Below, piece after piece: positions 29,200-38,448 of a stretch of DNA of 64,000 nt. The notes under the pieces were generated by a model. That model saw nothing but the letters and a program-made list of their open reading frames with translations. It was not told the DNA's origin and did no database searches. Every line of letters starts with the position of its first letter. The stretch's first letter is position 1. A program made the position numbers and the translations under genes. Source of the DNA: Intrasporangiaceae bacterium URHB0013 (GTDB lineage Bacteria > Actinomycetota > Actinomycetes > Actinomycetales > Dermatophilaceae); NCBI GenBank assembly GCA_000620545.1, contig JIBA01000016.1, positions 186,001-250,000 on the forward strand, read 5' to 3'.

Positions 29200-31059
29200 T
29201 CACTCGACCGTGACCGACTTGGCGAGGTTGCGCGGCTGGTCGACGTCGAGGCCCTTGGCCGTCGAGAGCCACAGCGCGAAGACCTGGAGAGGGACGACGG
29301 TCAGCAGCGGCGCGAGCAACGGCGACGTCTCGGGCACGTAGATGATCTCGTCGGCGAAGGGCACGACGGACTCGTCGCCCTCGACCGCCACGACGAGCGT
29401 GCGGGCGCCCCGGGCGCGGATCTCCTGGATGTTGCTGACGACCTTGCCGTGCAGCCCGTGCTCGCTGGTGGGCGACGGGACGACGACGAAGACCGGCTGG
29501 CCCGGCTCGATGAGCGCGATCGGACCGTGCTTGAGCTCGCCGGCGGCGAAGCCCTCGGCGTGGATGTAGGCGAGCTCCTTGAGCTTGAGCGCGCCCTCCA
29601 TGGCGATCGGGTAGCCGACGTGACGGCCGAGGAAGAGGACCGCGCGGGTGTCGGCCATGAACTTGGCGATCTCCTTGACCCGGCCCATCTGGCCGAGCAG
29701 GGTCTCGATCTTGGCCGGGACGCCGCTCAGCTCCTTCATGACCGACTGGGCGTCGTCGGCGAACGAGCCGCCGCGCAGCTGCGCGAGGTAGAGGCCGAGG
29801 ACATAGCAGGCGGTGATCTGGGCGAGGAAGGCCTTGGTCGAGGCGACCGCGATCTCGGGACCGGCGTGCGTGTAGAGCACCGCGTCAGACTCGCGCGGGA
29901 TCGTCGAGCCGTGCGTGTTGCAGACCGAGACGGTGAGGGCACCGAGCTCTCGGGCGTGCTTGACGGCCATCAGCGTGTCCATCGTCTCGCCCGACTGGCT
30001 GATGGAGACGACGAGCGTGCGCTCGTCGACGATCGGGTCGCAGTAGCGGAACTCGTGCGCGAGGGCGACCTCGACGGGGATGCGGGTCCAGTGCTCGATC
30101 GCGTACTTGGCCACCATGCCGGCGTAGGCGGCGGTGCCGCAGGCGACGATGGTGATGCGGTCGACGGACCGGAGCTGCTCCTCGGTGATGCTCATCTCGT
30201 CGAGGACGAGGCGGCCCTCGGCGTCGGTGCGCCCGAGGAGCGTGTCGGCCACGGCGTGCGGCTGGTCGTGGATCTCCTTCTCCATGAACGTCGCGTAGCC
30301 ACCCTTCTCGGCGGCTGCGGCGTCCCAGGTGACCTCGTAGGCCGTGCCCTCGGCCGGGGTGCCGTCGAAGTTGATGACGGAGGCGCCGTCGGGCGTGATC
30401 GTGACGATCTGGTCCTGCGCGAGCTCCAGCGCGTGGCGGGTGTAGCCGATGAAGGCCGCGACGTCGGAGCCGAGGTAGTTGGCGTCGTCGCCGAGGCCGA
30501 CGACGAGCGGGCTGTTGCGGCGGGCGCCGACGACGACGCCGGGCTGGTCCGCGTGGATGGCGAGGAGCGTGAAGGCGCCCTCGAGGTCGGCAACCACGGC
30601 GCGCATCGCTGCCGTCAGGTCGTGCTCGCGCTCGTACGCCCCGGCCACGAGGTGGGCGACGACCTCGGTGTCGGTCTCGCTCGTGAACTCCACGCCCTCG
30701 GCCAGCAGGCCCTTTTTGAGGGAGTGGAAGTTCTCGATGATGCCGTTGTGGATGAGGGCGAGCTTGCCGTCCCGGCCACCACGATGGGGGTGCGCGTTCT
30801 GGTCGGTGGGGCCGCCGTGCGTGGCCCAGCGGGTGTGGCCGATCCCGGTCGTCGACGACGGCAGCGGGTCGGCCTCGAGCTCGGCGGTGAGGTTGGCCAG
30901 CTTGCCCGACTTCTTGCGGGTCTCGACGTGGTCACCGTCGAGCAGGGCCACTCCTGCGGAGTCGTAGCCGCGGTACTCCAGGCGAGCCAGTCCCTCCATC
31001 ACGACGTCGAGCGCCGTCCCGTCGTTGGACCGCCCGACGTATCCCACGATTCCGCACAT
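29200..31059 (-). CDS. glmS: Glutamine--fructose-6-phosphate aminotransferase
   Basis: 619 residues. MCGIVGYVG puts the nucleophile Cys at position 2 after Met removal. The glutaminase domain ([18 protein letters not shown]) is followed by two SIS sugar-isomerase domains ([40 protein letters not shown]) and the C-terminal [13 protein letters not shown]. It makes glucosamine 6-phosphate, the entry to UDP-GlcNAc for peptidoglycan and mycothiol. It diverges from coaA with a short gap of about 60 bases. No GlmS ribozyme is seen, as expected outside Firmicutes. Confidence 0.97.
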   Translation of the reverse strand: MCGIVGYVGRSNDGTALDVVMEGLARLEYRGYDSAGVALLDGDHVETRKKSGKLANLTAELEADPLPSSTTGIGHTRWATHGGPTDQNAHPHRGGRDGKLALIHNGIIENFHSLKKGLLAEGVEFTSETDTEVVAHLVAGAYEREHDLTAAMRAVVADLEGAFTLLAIHADQPGVVVGARRNSPLVVGLGDDANYLGSDVAAFIGYTRHALELAQDQIVTITPDGASVINFDGTPAEGTAYEVTWDAAAAEKGGYATFMEKEIHDQPHAVADTLLGRTDAEGRLVLDEMSITEEQLRSVDRITIVACGTAAYAGMVAKYAIEHWTRIPVEVALAHEFRYCDPIVDERTLVVSISQSGETMDTLMAVKHARELGALTVSVCNTHGSTIPRESDAVLYTHAGPEIAVASTKAFLAQITACYVLGLYLAQLRGGSFADDAQSVMKELSGVPAKIETLLGQMGRVKEIAKFMADTRAVLFLGRHVGYPIAMEGALKLKELAYIHAEGFAAGELKHGPIALIEPGQPVFVVVPSPTSEHGLHGKVVSNIQEIRARGARTLVVAVEGDESVVPFADEIIYVPETSPLLAPLLTVVPLQVFALWLSTAKGLDVDQPRNLAKSVTVE

Positions 31060-31122
31060 GAGGACCAGCCTAAGGGACCCTCAGAGGGCCCCACGCCACC
31101 CCCGACCGCGCCGTCCGCAAGA

Positions 31123-32124
31123 ATGTGGCTCGTGTCGGAGCCATCCAGCGGTACGGGAGGGAACGGCGGCAACGGCAGCAACGAGACCGCGATCCCGTCG
31201 CCGTACGTCGAGTTCGACCGGGCCGCGTGGTCCCGGTTGCGCGAGAACCACCCGCTCAACCTCGACGACGCCGACCTCGCCCGGCTGCGGGGCCTGGGCG
31301 ACCGGGTCGACCTCAACGAGGTCGAGGAGGTCTACCTCCCCCTCTCGCGCCTGCTCAACTTCTACGTCGCTGCGACGCGCCAGCTGCACCATGTGACGAG
31401 CGACTTCCTCCGCGAACGCCCCGCCAAGACCCCCTTCGTCATCGGCGTCGCGGGGTCGGTGGCGGTCGGCAAGTCGACGACGGCCCGCATCCTGCGCGAG
31501 ATGCTCGCCCGCTGGCCCGACACCCCACGGGTCGCGCTCGTCACGACCGACGGCTTCCTCTTCCCCAATGCCGAACTCGAGCGCCGAGGGCTGCTGCAGC
31601 GCAAGGGCTTCCCGGAGTCCTACGACCGGCGTGCCCTGCTCCGGTTCGTCGCCGAGATCAAGTCGGGCCGTGCCGAGGTCACCGCCCCCGTCTACTCGCA
31701 CCTGACCTACGACATCGTCGCCGGGGAGCGCATCGTCGTGCGCCAGCCCGACGTGCTCATCATCGAGGGCCTCAACGTGCTCCAGGCCCCGCAGGTCCAC
31801 CCCGTGCGCGGCACCGGCCTCGCCGTCAGCGACTTCTTCGACTTCTCCGTCTACGTCGACGCGTGGGTCGACGACGTCCGCAAGTGGTACGTCGAGCGAT
31901 TCCTGCGCCTGCGCGAGACGGCGTTCTCCGATCCCGACTCGTACTTCCACCGGTACGCGCTGCTCTCCGACGACGAGGCCGTCGCGACGGCCAACCGGAT
32001 CTGGCGCGAGATCAACGGCCCGAACCTCGTCGAGAACATCCTCCCGACGCGGTCACGGGCGAGTCTCGTGCTGTCCAAGGGTGACAACCACGAGGTCCGC
32101 CGCGTGCGCCTGCGCAAGATCTGA
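31123..32124 (+). CDS. coaA: Pantothenate kinase, type I
   Basis: 333 residues. The P-loop is [27 protein letters not shown] and KGFPESYD are family landmarks, and [13 protein letters not shown] is the Walker B region. It phosphorylates pantothenate, the first step to coenzyme A. Start is uncertain: ATG 31123 has no ribosome-binding motif and the message may be leaderless; GTG 31132 is the alternative. The frame is open for thousands of bases upstream as the complement of glmS, acpS, nnr and alr; that is an artefact of G+C-rich codon use. Confidence 0.95.
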   Translation: MWLVSEPSSGTGGNGGNGSNETAIPSPYVEFDRAAWSRLRENHPLNLDDADLARLRGLGDRVDLNEVEEVYLPLSRLLNFYVAATRQLHHVTSDFLRERPAKTPFVIGVAGSVAVGKSTTARILREMLARWPDTPRVALVTTDGFLFPNAELERRGLLQRKGFPESYDRRALLRFVAEIKSGRAEVTAPVYSHLTYDIVAGERIVVRQPDVLIIEGLNVLQAPQVHPVRGTGLAVSDFFDFSVYVDAWVDDVRKWYVERFLRLRETAFSDPDSYFHRYALLSDDEAVATANRIWREINGPNLVENILPTRSRASLVLSKGDNHEVRRVRLRKI

Positions 32125-32143
32125 CCGTCGCGTCACCGAGGAG

Positions 32144-32189
32144 GTATGCCGGGTGGCGGGCTCCCGCTGGGAGGGGCCACACGGCATAC
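32144..32189. terminator. Hairpin between convergent coaA and transglycosylase genes
   Basis: Interrupted but long stem: outer arms GTATGCCG (32144-32151) and CGGCATAC (32182-32189), then TGGC/GCCA, then CTCCC/GGGAG round a three-base loop. It sits between two convergent stops and probably serves both genes. The outer arms are copies of the window's over-represented word GTATGCCG. Confidence 0.65.
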
Positions 32190-32238
32190 GACACGGGTCA
32201 CGACGCGCGAACGCCTGGCCGAGGCAGGTCAGCTGCGG

Positions 32239-33072
32239 TCAGTACCAGTGCGGGGAGCGGGCCTGCCACGTCGACCACGCGTTGCACGGGTTGCCGTAGG
32301 ACATCTTGATGTACCAGAGGCCCCACTTGATCTGGGTCAGCGGGTTGGTGCGGTAGTCGGCGCCGAACTGCGACATCTTGCGAGCCGGCAGGGACTGCGG
32401 GATGCCGTAGGCGCCGGAGCTCGGGTTCTCGGCGAACCAGCGCCAGTCGCTCTCGCCGGTCCAGAGGTTCACGAGGCAGTTGTACTGCGCGTCGCTCGTC
32501 CACCCTTGGTCGGCCATGAGGACGCGCGCCGCGGACTTCGGGTCGTCCTTGGCGTTGTCGATGACCCGCTGGCGCTCCTTGGCGCGTGCGGCCTTGGCGG
32601 CCGCCTCGCGGGCCAGCTCGGCCTGCTTGGCGGCTTCCTTCTTCTTCTTGGCCTCGAGCTCCTTGGCGGTGCGCAGGCCGGTCGCGGCGATGGCGGTGCG
32701 GCGCTCGTTGCGCGAGACCGAGGCGGCGGCGCGGTAGGTCGTGTCGACGGTCGAGGCGCGGGCCAGCTCGTCGGTCTGGGCCACGACACCGTTGCCGACG
32801 ACGAACGCGGCCGCGTCGGTGCCGATGAGATCGGTGGCCTTGGCGTAGGCCAGACCGGAGGCTCCGAGCCCGAGCGCGAGTGCGCCGGCGAGGATCGGGC
32901 GGCCGACGTGGCGCCTGCGCGGGGACGGCTTGGCGTGGCGGCTGCCGCGCGTGGGGTGCGGCTCGGCGGGCGTCGTGCGGCGAGCGCCGGCAGCGTCGTG
33001 CGTGGCGAGGTCCGGGCGCGGAGCGGTCGACGGAGCCGGGGCATCGCGGTGCCGGCCTGCATACCGTGCCAT
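32239..33072 (-). CDS. Lytic transglycosylase-like secreted protein
   Basis: 277 residues. A basic, disordered N-terminus precedes a membrane segment near residues 57-77 (RPILAGALALGLGASGLAYA), which could be an uncleaved anchor or late signal. Next comes a Lys/Ala/Glu coiled-coil stretch near 133-168 and a C-terminal domain with QYNCLVNLWTGESDWRW, AYGIPQSLPARKMS and TNPLTQIKWGLWYI. That domain resembles the lysozyme/transglycosylase-like domain of actinobacterial wall hydrolases (the resuscitation and aggregation-promoting-factor relatives); Glu in TGESDW is the probable catalytic acid. A good ECF-type promoter lies upstream (33176-33203). Confidence 0.82.
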   Translation of the reverse strand: MARYAGRHRDAPAPSTAPRPDLATHDAAGARRTTPAEPHPTRGSRHAKPSPRRRHVGRPILAGALALGLGASGLAYAKATDLIGTDAAAFVVGNGVVAQTDELARASTVDTTYRAAASVSRNERRTAIAATGLRTAKELEAKKKKEAAKQAELAREAAAKAARAKERQRVIDNAKDDPKSAARVLMADQGWTSDAQYNCLVNLWTGESDWRWFAENPSSGAYGIPQSLPARKMSQFGADYRTNPLTQIKWGLWYIKMSYGNPCNAWSTWQARSPHWY

Positions 33073-33175
33073 GGGCAGACGTCACGCCTTCCTGGGTCTG
33101 GGGGTGCCCGGCGCGTGCGTCTGCGGGCGCGGGCCCGTCGACGGCTGCGCCCGACGTGTGGAGCGATCCCGTCCG

Positions 33176-33203
33176 ATGACGCTCACACCGCGGCGAGCGT
33201 TAC
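33176..33203 (-). promoter_or_regulatory. ECF-type promoter for the transglycosylase gene
   Basis: On the minus strand GTAACG (33198-33203), 16 bases, then CGTCAT (33176-33181). An AAC-containing -35 with a CGTC -10 is the ECF pattern. An inverted repeat ACGCTC...GAGCGT (33179-33200) overlaps it. The start site would be about 33169, leaving a leader near 97 bases. A link to the SigD encoded in this window is an inference. Confidence 0.45.
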
Positions 33204-33302
33204 CGATCCGAGACCTACAGCCACACACGGTGCCATCCGAGTGCGTCAGGAGCAAATCGGGTCCACCGTCGAGCGTGTTCTCGCGGAGGTGACCGGGTGG
33301 TC

Positions 33303-33349
33303 GGCGCACGGCGTCCCCCGGCTCAGCTGTGTGGGGGACGCCGTGCGCC
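33303..33349 (-). terminator. Terminator downstream of the PhoH gene
   Basis: Perfect 17-bp inverted repeat, arms 33303-33319 and 33333-33349, 13-base loop, just past the phoH stop at 33362. No T-run follows. Confidence 0.85.
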
Positions 33350-33361
33350 GGATGACTCAGG

Positions 33362-34762
33362 TCACATCTCGAGTCCCTCGAGCATGTCGGTGACCAAGGC
33401 CGCGATCGGGCTGCGTTCGCTGCGCGTCAGCGTGACGTGGGCGAAGAGCGGGTGGCCCTTGAGCTTCTCGATGACGGCGGCCACACCGTCGTGGCGCCCG
33501 ACCCGGAGGTTGTCCCGCTGGGCCACGTCGTGCGTCAGCACGACCTTGCTGTTCTGGCCGATGCGGGACAGGACGGTGAGGAGCACGTTGCGCTCGAGCG
33601 ACTGTGCCTCGTCGACGATGACGAATGCGTCGTGGAGCGAACGGCCGCGGATGTGGGTCAGCGGCAGGACCTCGAGCAGACCCCGGTCCATGATCTCCTC
33701 GACGACCTCTGTCGAGACGAGTGCGCCCAGGGTGTCGAAGACCGCCTGGCCCCACGGGTTCATCTTCTCCTGCTCGGTGCCGGGCAGGTAGCCGAGCTCC
33801 TGGCCGCCCACGGCGAAGAGCGGGCGGAAGACGAGAACCTTGCGCTGCGCGCGGCGCTCCATGACCGACTCGAGGCCGGCGCAGAGAGCGAGGGCCGACT
33901 TGCCGGTGCCGGCCCGGCCGCCGAGGCTGACGATGCCCACGTCCGGGTCGAGGAGCAGGTCGAGGGCGATCCGCTGCTCGGCGCTGCGCCCGTGCAGCCC
34001 GAACGCGTCCCGGTCCCCGCGGACGAGCCGGATCTGCTTGTCGGCACCGACCCGCCCCAGACCGCTTCCCCGCGGCGAGAGCAGGACGAGACCTGTGTGG
34101 CACGGCAGCTCCGCGGCACCGGCGTGCTCGACGCGGCCGCGGTCGTAGAGCTGGTCGAGCTCCTCGGTGCTGACCTCGAGCTCCTGCAGGCCGGTCCAGC
34201 CCGAGTCGACGCCCTGCTCGTGGCGGTACTCCTCCGCCTCGAGACCGCACGCGGACGCCTTGACGCGCATCGGGAGGTCCTTGGACACGATCGTCACGTC
34301 GGCGCCCTCGTTGGCCAGGTTGCGGGCCACCGCGAGGATGCGCGTGTCGTTGTCGCCGAGCCGGAACCCCGCCGGCAGCGACGACGGGTCGGTGTGGTTG
34401 AGCTCGACCCGGAGCGTGCCCCCGTCGGTGCCGACACCGACGGCCTTGTCGAGCCGCCCCTCGCTGACCCGCAGGTCGTCGAGCAGGCGCAGGGCCTGGC
34501 GGGCGAAGTAGCCGAGCTCCGGGTGGTGTCGCTTGCCCTCGAGCTCGGTGACGACGACGACGGGGAGCACGACCTCGTGCTCGGCGAACCGCAGCATCGC
34601 CCGCGGGTCGGACAGCAGCACCGACGTGTCGAGCACGTACGTCTTGTGCTCCGGCTCCCGTTCGCGAGCCGTCGTGCGTGTGGTGGCGCGTGTGGAGGCC
34701 GCGGCCGGCTTGGTGGTCGTGCTGGCGGGGTCCGACGTGACCTGACGGGTCGTACGAGCCAT
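33362..34762 (-). CDS. phoH2: PhoH-like ATPase with N-terminal PIN domain
   Basis: 466 residues. The N-terminal PIN ribonuclease domain begins with [18 protein letters not shown] and continues to [19 protein letters not shown], with conserved acidic residues. The C-terminal PhoH ATPase has [19 protein letters not shown] (P-loop) and [10 protein letters not shown] (Walker B), and ends with [20 protein letters not shown]-PhoH2 proteins of actinobacteria are described as RNA-unwinding ribonucleases. The first 35 residues are Thr/Arg-rich and disordered. ATG 34762; a short intergenic region with palindromes lies upstream. In M. tuberculosis phoH2 also lies close to coaA. Confidence 0.93.
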   Translation of the reverse strand: MARTTRQVTSDPASTTTKPAAASTRATTRTTAREREPEHKTYVLDTSVLLSDPRAMLRFAEHEVVLPVVVVTELEGKRHHPELGYFARQALRLLDDLRVSEGRLDKAVGVGTDGGTLRVELNHTDPSSLPAGFRLGDNDTRILAVARNLANEGADVTIVSKDLPMRVKASACGLEAEEYRHEQGVDSGWTGLQELEVSTEELDQLYDRGRVEHAGAAELPCHTGLVLLSPRGSGLGRVGADKQIRLVRGDRDAFGLHGRSAEQRIALDLLLDPDVGIVSLGGRAGTGKSALALCAGLESVMERRAQRKVLVFRPLFAVGGQELGYLPGTEQEKMNPWGQAVFDTLGALVSTEVVEEIMDRGLLEVLPLTHIRGRSLHDAFVIVDEAQSLERNVLLTVLSRIGQNSKVVLTHDVAQRDNLRVGRHDGVAAVIEKLKGHPLFAHVTLTRSERSPIAALVTDMLEGLEM

Positions 34763-34860
34763 GTGCCACTCCCTAGGCGGCGCGCGTCGCGCGCCTGATC
34801 GCTCCCGAGATGCCGGGCGGTGACCACCAGAGGGTGGAGCACTGCCCGACCCTCCGTCCT

Positions 34861-34872
34861 GAGCGATCGCTC
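34861..34872. promoter_or_regulatory. Palindrome GAGCGATCGCTC upstream of phoH
   Basis: A perfect 12-bp palindrome about 100 bases before the phoH start; its half GATCGCTC recurs near 34798. It could be a regulator site. Confidence 0.35.
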
Positions 34873-34977
34873 ATGGGTGGGCCTCCTGGCAACGCCCGAC
34901 GGGGTGCCGGCCGTTGGGACGACGGTACGACCAGGGACCGACCACGACGGGGATTGAGGGGCCAGGTGTCGTCGTGT

Positions 34978-34994
34978 CGTGGCGCCGCGCCACG
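34978..34994 (-). terminator. Hairpin after the WXG-cassette operon
   Basis: CGTGGCGC and GCGCCACG (34978-34985 and 34987-34994) flank one base, 33 bases past the stop at 35027. It is the only strong dyad there and probably ends the three-gene operon. Confidence 0.5.
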
Positions 34995-35026
34995 GTTCAC
35001 CCCGGGCACGGGGCCGGTGCTGTCTC

Positions 35027-35365
35027 CTAGGCCCAGGGCGAGCGACCCATGACGCGCACGTACTCGCGCTTCCAGCGCCAGCGGACCGCGGCGATGGCCA
35101 TCCCGATGACCCCGAGGCCGCCGAAGATGGCGAGGATCAGGTAGGCGACGCCCATCGCGCCCTCGGCTCCCTGGTCGGCGCCCTTCTTGACCATGAGGAA
35201 GAAGATGACGCCGACGACGGTGAAGGCGAGGAAGAACAGCCCCATGACGAGCGGCTCGCGGATCTTGAGCGTGAGCAGCCCCCGTTCCTGGCTGACGTAG
35301 GAGAACGGCTCCTTCGGCGGCGTGGGGCCGGCCGGGTCCGTCTGCCGGGGCATCGAGGTGCTCAT
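35027..35365 (-). CDS. Small two-helix membrane protein
   Basis: 112 residues. A Pro-rich cytoplasmic-looking N-terminus (about 1-35) is followed by two membrane helices: LVMGLFFLAFTVVGVIFFLMV near 39-59 and GVAYLILAIFGGLGVIGMAIAAV near 72-94, then a basic tail RWRWKREYVRVMG. ATG 35365 overlaps the stop of the gene before it (ATGA). It is the last gene of a three-gene unit headed by a WXG100-like protein. Function is unknown; it could be an immunity or membrane-partner protein. Confidence 0.85.
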   Translation of the reverse strand: MSTSMPRQTDPAGPTPPKEPFSYVSQERGLLTLKIREPLVMGLFFLAFTVVGVIFFLMVKKGADQGAEGAMGVAYLILAIFGGLGVIGMAIAAVRWRWKREYVRVMGRSPWA

Positions 35366-36033
35366 GCGCTGACCGTCTCGGTGTAGAGGGCGGACACGGC
35401 ACCCTGCAGGCCCTCCGCGTCGACCGTCCCGCCCGTGCCGGTGCCCGGCCCGGCCACGTCCGCGAGGGCCTCGAAGCCGGGGCCCGAGCGGCGGATCGCG
35501 AGGTTGCTGCTGCCCTCGAGCGTCTGCACCTCGAGGAAGACACCGGCCTCGGCATCGGCCGCGAAGCGCTCGCGCACGAGTCCGGTCACGAGAGCACCGG
35601 TGCTGCCGTCGCGCTGACCGAGGCGGATGAACCACGACGCGAGCTGGCGCGGCTGCATCAGGGCGATGACGGTGTCGGACTCGACGAGGATGGCGAAGTC
35701 GGCCTGGCTGACGTTCTCGCCCACGAGGCCGATGCGCGTCCACCGCGTCGCCGCGCCCACGGCGTACTCGACGAGGGCCGCGTTGGAGCGCGACTCCGGG
35801 GTGCCGTCGTCGGTCACGGTGAGCCAGCCGCGCGACGCGAGGCTGGAGGCCCCGGCGAGCAGGGCCGCGTCGTCGGCGGAGCGTGGGTCGAGCATGAGCA
35901 GGCGACGCGAGCGCTCACCGGCCGGGGTCTCGTGGCGGGCCATCAGGAAGGCGAGCTCGGCGGCTCCCAGCCCGAAGACGTCCTCGGGGAGCTCGAAACC
36001 CTCGAGCGGGGTGCCCTTCATCGGGTCAGCCAT
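35362..36033 (-). CDS. Uncharacterised protein, possibly EspG-like
   Basis: 223 residues, soluble, no signal peptide. Visible order: ELAFLMARHETPAGERSRRLL, a small alpha/beta region with GWLTVTDDGTPESRSN, then VIALMQPRQLASWFIRLG and a Gly-rich C-terminus. Layout, size and position between a WXG100-like gene and a membrane protein recall EspG-type chaperones of type VII secretion, but I see no diagnostic motif, so this is a guess. ATG 36033. The WXG100-like stop lies 125 bases upstream and the membrane protein overlaps its end. Confidence 0.8.
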   Translation of the reverse strand: MADPMKGTPLEGFELPEDVFGLGAAELAFLMARHETPAGERSRRLLMLDPRSADDAALLAGASSLASRGWLTVTDDGTPESRSNAALVEYAVGAATRWTRIGLVGENVSQADFAILVESDTVIALMQPRQLASWFIRLGQRDGSTGALVTGLVRERFAADAEAGVFLEVQTLEGSSNLAIRRSGPGFEALADVAGPGTGTGGTVDAEGLQGAVSALYTETVSA

Positions 36034-36158
36034 GGTTCTCCTCGGTCGTGGTGCGTGGTGGTCGTTGCAGTGGTCGTCCGGCCCGTGCGTTCGCAGCGTC
36101 GTCACGTCAAACGATGCCGGGTGCCTCGAGGTTTCGCCTCCCGGGGTCCCCGACAGGC

Positions 36159-37103
36159 TCAGAAGGGCCACACCTTGTCGGCGGCGTCACCGATGGCGTC
36201 ACCGGCGTCGGACGCGAAGTCACCTACGGCGTCCGCCGCGTCGGAGGTGAAGTCGGTGATGGTGTCCCAGTTGTCGTAGACGAGCTGGCCGACGGCCATG
36301 CCGCCGGCGGCGATGCCGCACACGACGTCGACAGGGGGCGGGGTCATCAGCGCCGCGGCACCCAGGCCGGTCATCACCGAGTCGTAGCCGGCACGGCCGT
36401 AGTTGCCCTCCGAGATGTCGTTGGCGACGGTGAAACCGCCGAACGCGACCCCGATGGGGCCCAGGGCCTTGCCGACGGTGCCGAGCGTGCGCGTGAGCGC
36501 CCCGCCCTCGGCCAGGGACGGCAGGAAGCGCGAGAGGGTGCCCCAGTTCTTCGGGCTGAGGGCGTCGCCGAACTCGGCGAGACGGCCCGTCCCCCAGGCG
36601 TTCTTGAGGTTGGCGAACAGGCCGGTCGCTCGACCCCAGCTGCCGAGGTTGGACAGGAAGTTGCGGACCTTCAGGCTCGTGCCGAGCAGACCCACCGCCG
36701 TGCCGATGCCCTTGATGGGGGTCCACAAGGACTTGAGCAGGTCGTAGCCGGGGATGCCACCGCCGCCGTTGCCGCCGCTGCCCCCGGTGCCGCCCGGCCC
36801 GCCCGGACCGCCGCCGGAGCCGGAGCCGCCCTCGCCGCTCGTCGAGTCCTGTGCGCCGGCGTTGCGCCGCAGCGCCTCCGCCAGCTTGCCCAGGTCGGTG
36901 CCGAACTGGGTCAGCTGCGCCTCCAGCGGCGGCCAGCGGTCCATCAGGTGGTCGAGGTCGGCGCCGCCCCACTGGCCCCTGAGGGCGTGGACCGCCCGGC
37001 TCGCCTCGCCCTTGAGGGTGTCGCACTCGCGGGCGTGGCCCGTGATGCGCTCGGCGGACGCCCGCAGGGCCACCGGATCGGCACCCTTCTTGTAGATCGC
37101 CAT
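36159..37103 (-). CDS. WXG100-like protein with long hydrophobic C-terminal domain
   Basis: 314 residues. The first 90 form two predicted helices with a WxG turn (ALRGQWGGADLDHL), as in WXG100 type VII substrates, and no signal peptide. A Gly-rich linker (GSGSGGGPGGPGGTGGSGGN) leads to a C-terminal region of small-residue hydrophobic segments: IKGIGTAVGLLGTS, GPIGVAFGGFTVAND, VMTGLGAAALMTPPP and VVCGIAAGGMAVGQLVY, ending in VWPF. This looks like an LXG-style fusion of a secretion module to a membrane-active or filler domain. No enzyme motif is seen. It heads the three-gene unit running to 35027. No ESX secretion machinery lies in the window. Confidence 0.82.
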   Translation of the reverse strand: MAIYKKGADPVALRASAERITGHARECDTLKGEASRAVHALRGQWGGADLDHLMDRWPPLEAQLTQFGTDLGKLAEALRRNAGAQDSTSGEGGSGSGGGPGGPGGTGGSGGNGGGGIPGYDLLKSLWTPIKGIGTAVGLLGTSLKVRNFLSNLGSWGRATGLFANLKNAWGTGRLAEFGDALSPKNWGTLSRFLPSLAEGGALTRTLGTVGKALGPIGVAFGGFTVANDISEGNYGRAGYDSVMTGLGAAALMTPPPVDVVCGIAAGGMAVGQLVYDNWDTITDFTSDAADAVGDFASDAGDAIGDAADKVWPF

Positions 37104-37305
37104 CTCTCGTACTCCCCTGATGTCGTCGCCGTGTGCGTGGTGCGCGTGCCCGGCCGGGCCGGTGCGTGGGTGTCGTGTGTGGGCGCCCGGCGATCCGGCC
37201 CACTGCGCAACCTACGCAAGGCGCGCCAACCCGGACAATGGGGAGCACTCCCCACCGCCTCCGGGGCGGGTCTCCCCGAGTCGTGTTCGGTCAGCCGAGC
37301 GCCGG

Positions 37306-38067
37306 TCAGCCGCCGAAGCGACGGTGCCGGCCGGCATACGCCCGGAGGGCACGGAGGAAGTCGACGTGACGGAAGTCCGGCCAGTACGCCTCGCAGAAGT
37401 AGAACTCGGACGTCGCGCTCTGCCAGAGCAGGAAGCCACCGAGCCGCTGCTCGCCCGAGGTGCGGATGACGAGGTCGGGGTCGGGCTGGCCCTTGGTGTA
37501 GAGGTGCCCGGCGATGTCCTCGACGGTGAGCTCGGCAGCGATCTGCTCGATCGTCTCGCCGTCGGCGGCCCGTGCGAGCAGCAGGTCGCGCACCGCGTCG
37601 GCGATCTCGCGCCGCCCGCCGTAGCCGACGGCGACGTTGACGGTCATCCCGTCGACGCCGGCCGTGCGCTCGGCCGAGGCGCTGAGGCTCGCCGCCGTCT
37701 CGGGCGGCAGCAGGTCGAGCGCGCCGACGATCTTCAGGCACCAATGCCCGGACTCCGCGAGGTCGGCGACGGCGGTCTCGATGATCTTGAGGAGCGGTGC
37801 GAGCTCCTCCTCGGCGCGGCGCAGGTTGTCGGTCGACAGCAGCCACAGGGTGACGTACTCGACGCCGGCCTCGCGGCACCACTCGAGCAGCTCCTCGATC
37901 TTGTCGGCCCCGGCCTGGTGGCCGCTCGCCGTCCCGGCTCCACGGGCGCGGGCCCAGCGCCGGTTGCCGTCGAGCATGACGGCGACGTGGCGTGGGAGCG
38001 CCTCCCTGGGGAGGTCCTTGAGGACTCGGCGTTCGTACGCGCCGTAGACCACATCGCGCCACCCCAC
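37306..38067 (-). CDS. uppS: Isoprenyl (undecaprenyl/Z-prenyl) diphosphate synthase
   Basis: 253 residues. HVAVMLDGNRRWAR has the catalytic Asp and diphosphate-binding residues; YVTLWLLSTDNLRR, VAVGYGGRREIADAVRDLL and DLVIRTSGEQRLGGFLLWQSATSEFYF complete the cis-prenyltransferase pattern. It makes the lipid carrier for peptidoglycan and wall polymers. Chain length cannot be read; the mycobacterial gene in this neighbourhood makes a short Z-farnesyl product. The GTG at 38067 follows AGGAGG at five bases, which decides the start. Confidence 0.95.
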   Translation of the reverse strand: MGWRDVVYGAYERRVLKDLPREALPRHVAVMLDGNRRWARARGAGTASGHQAGADKIEELLEWCREAGVEYVTLWLLSTDNLRRAEEELAPLLKIIETAVADLAESGHWCLKIVGALDLLPPETAASLSASAERTAGVDGMTVNVAVGYGGRREIADAVRDLLLARAADGETIEQIAAELTVEDIAGHLYTKGQPDPDLVIRTSGEQRLGGFLLWQSATSEFYFCEAYWPDFRHVDFLRALRAYAGRHRRFGG

Positions 38068-38448
38068 AGGGCCTCCTCGTCGACTCGGCCGCCTCGTTCG
38101 CGGCCACGGTCTGGGCAGCCCCGAGCGGGGCGCGGTCCCACCGTACCCCTCGTTCCGCAGCGTGCCTCGGCAGCCGTCCGAGGCCGGCTGGGAGCATCGG
38201 GTGACGGTTGCGCGAAGGCGTTGTGAAGGCCCCCGCGGCGGCGCGCGAAGGCACCCCCGAGGAGCAATGACGGCACCACAAGGCACCGCGAGGGCGGGGT
38301 GGGGCGCGCGCGGTGGGGCGGGGCGTGGCGCGCGGTGGGGTGCACGGTGGGCGCCGGCCGCACGCGGGAGGGCGACCTGACACCCGCCTCATCGCGAAGT
38401 TGAACCTACGGTCCAGTAACTTACGGTTGCGTAGGTTAGACTGAGGGC
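38068..38448. promoter_or_regulatory. Divergent uppS / trhA upstream region, G-rich
   Basis: 381 bases without a credible gene. A low-complexity segment at about 38290-38345 has five GGGG runs on the plus strand and could form a G-quadruplex. The final 50 bases hold the trhA promoter and dyads. Confidence 0.5.
38403..38442 (+). promoter_or_regulatory. trhA promoter with imperfect operator dyads
   Basis: A -10-like TAGACT (38437-38442) ends six bases before the ATG at 38449, so the message is probably leaderless. AACCTACG (38403-38410), AACTTACG (38418-38425) and CGTAGGTT (38430-38437) form dyads; the last two make a TetR-style operator with a four-base centre overlapping the -10. Confidence 0.5.

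Noticed and set aside
27025..31122. Open frame running into coaA from 4 kb upstream
   Set aside because: It is the complement of alr, nnr, acpS and glmS, all well supported; only the part from about 31123 matches pantothenate kinase.
33073..33302. c-di-AMP (ydaO) riboswitch before the transglycosylase-like gene
   Set aside because: This class often precedes actinobacterial wall hydrolases, but I could not match its conserved blocks; only an ECF-type promoter and one dyad are visible.
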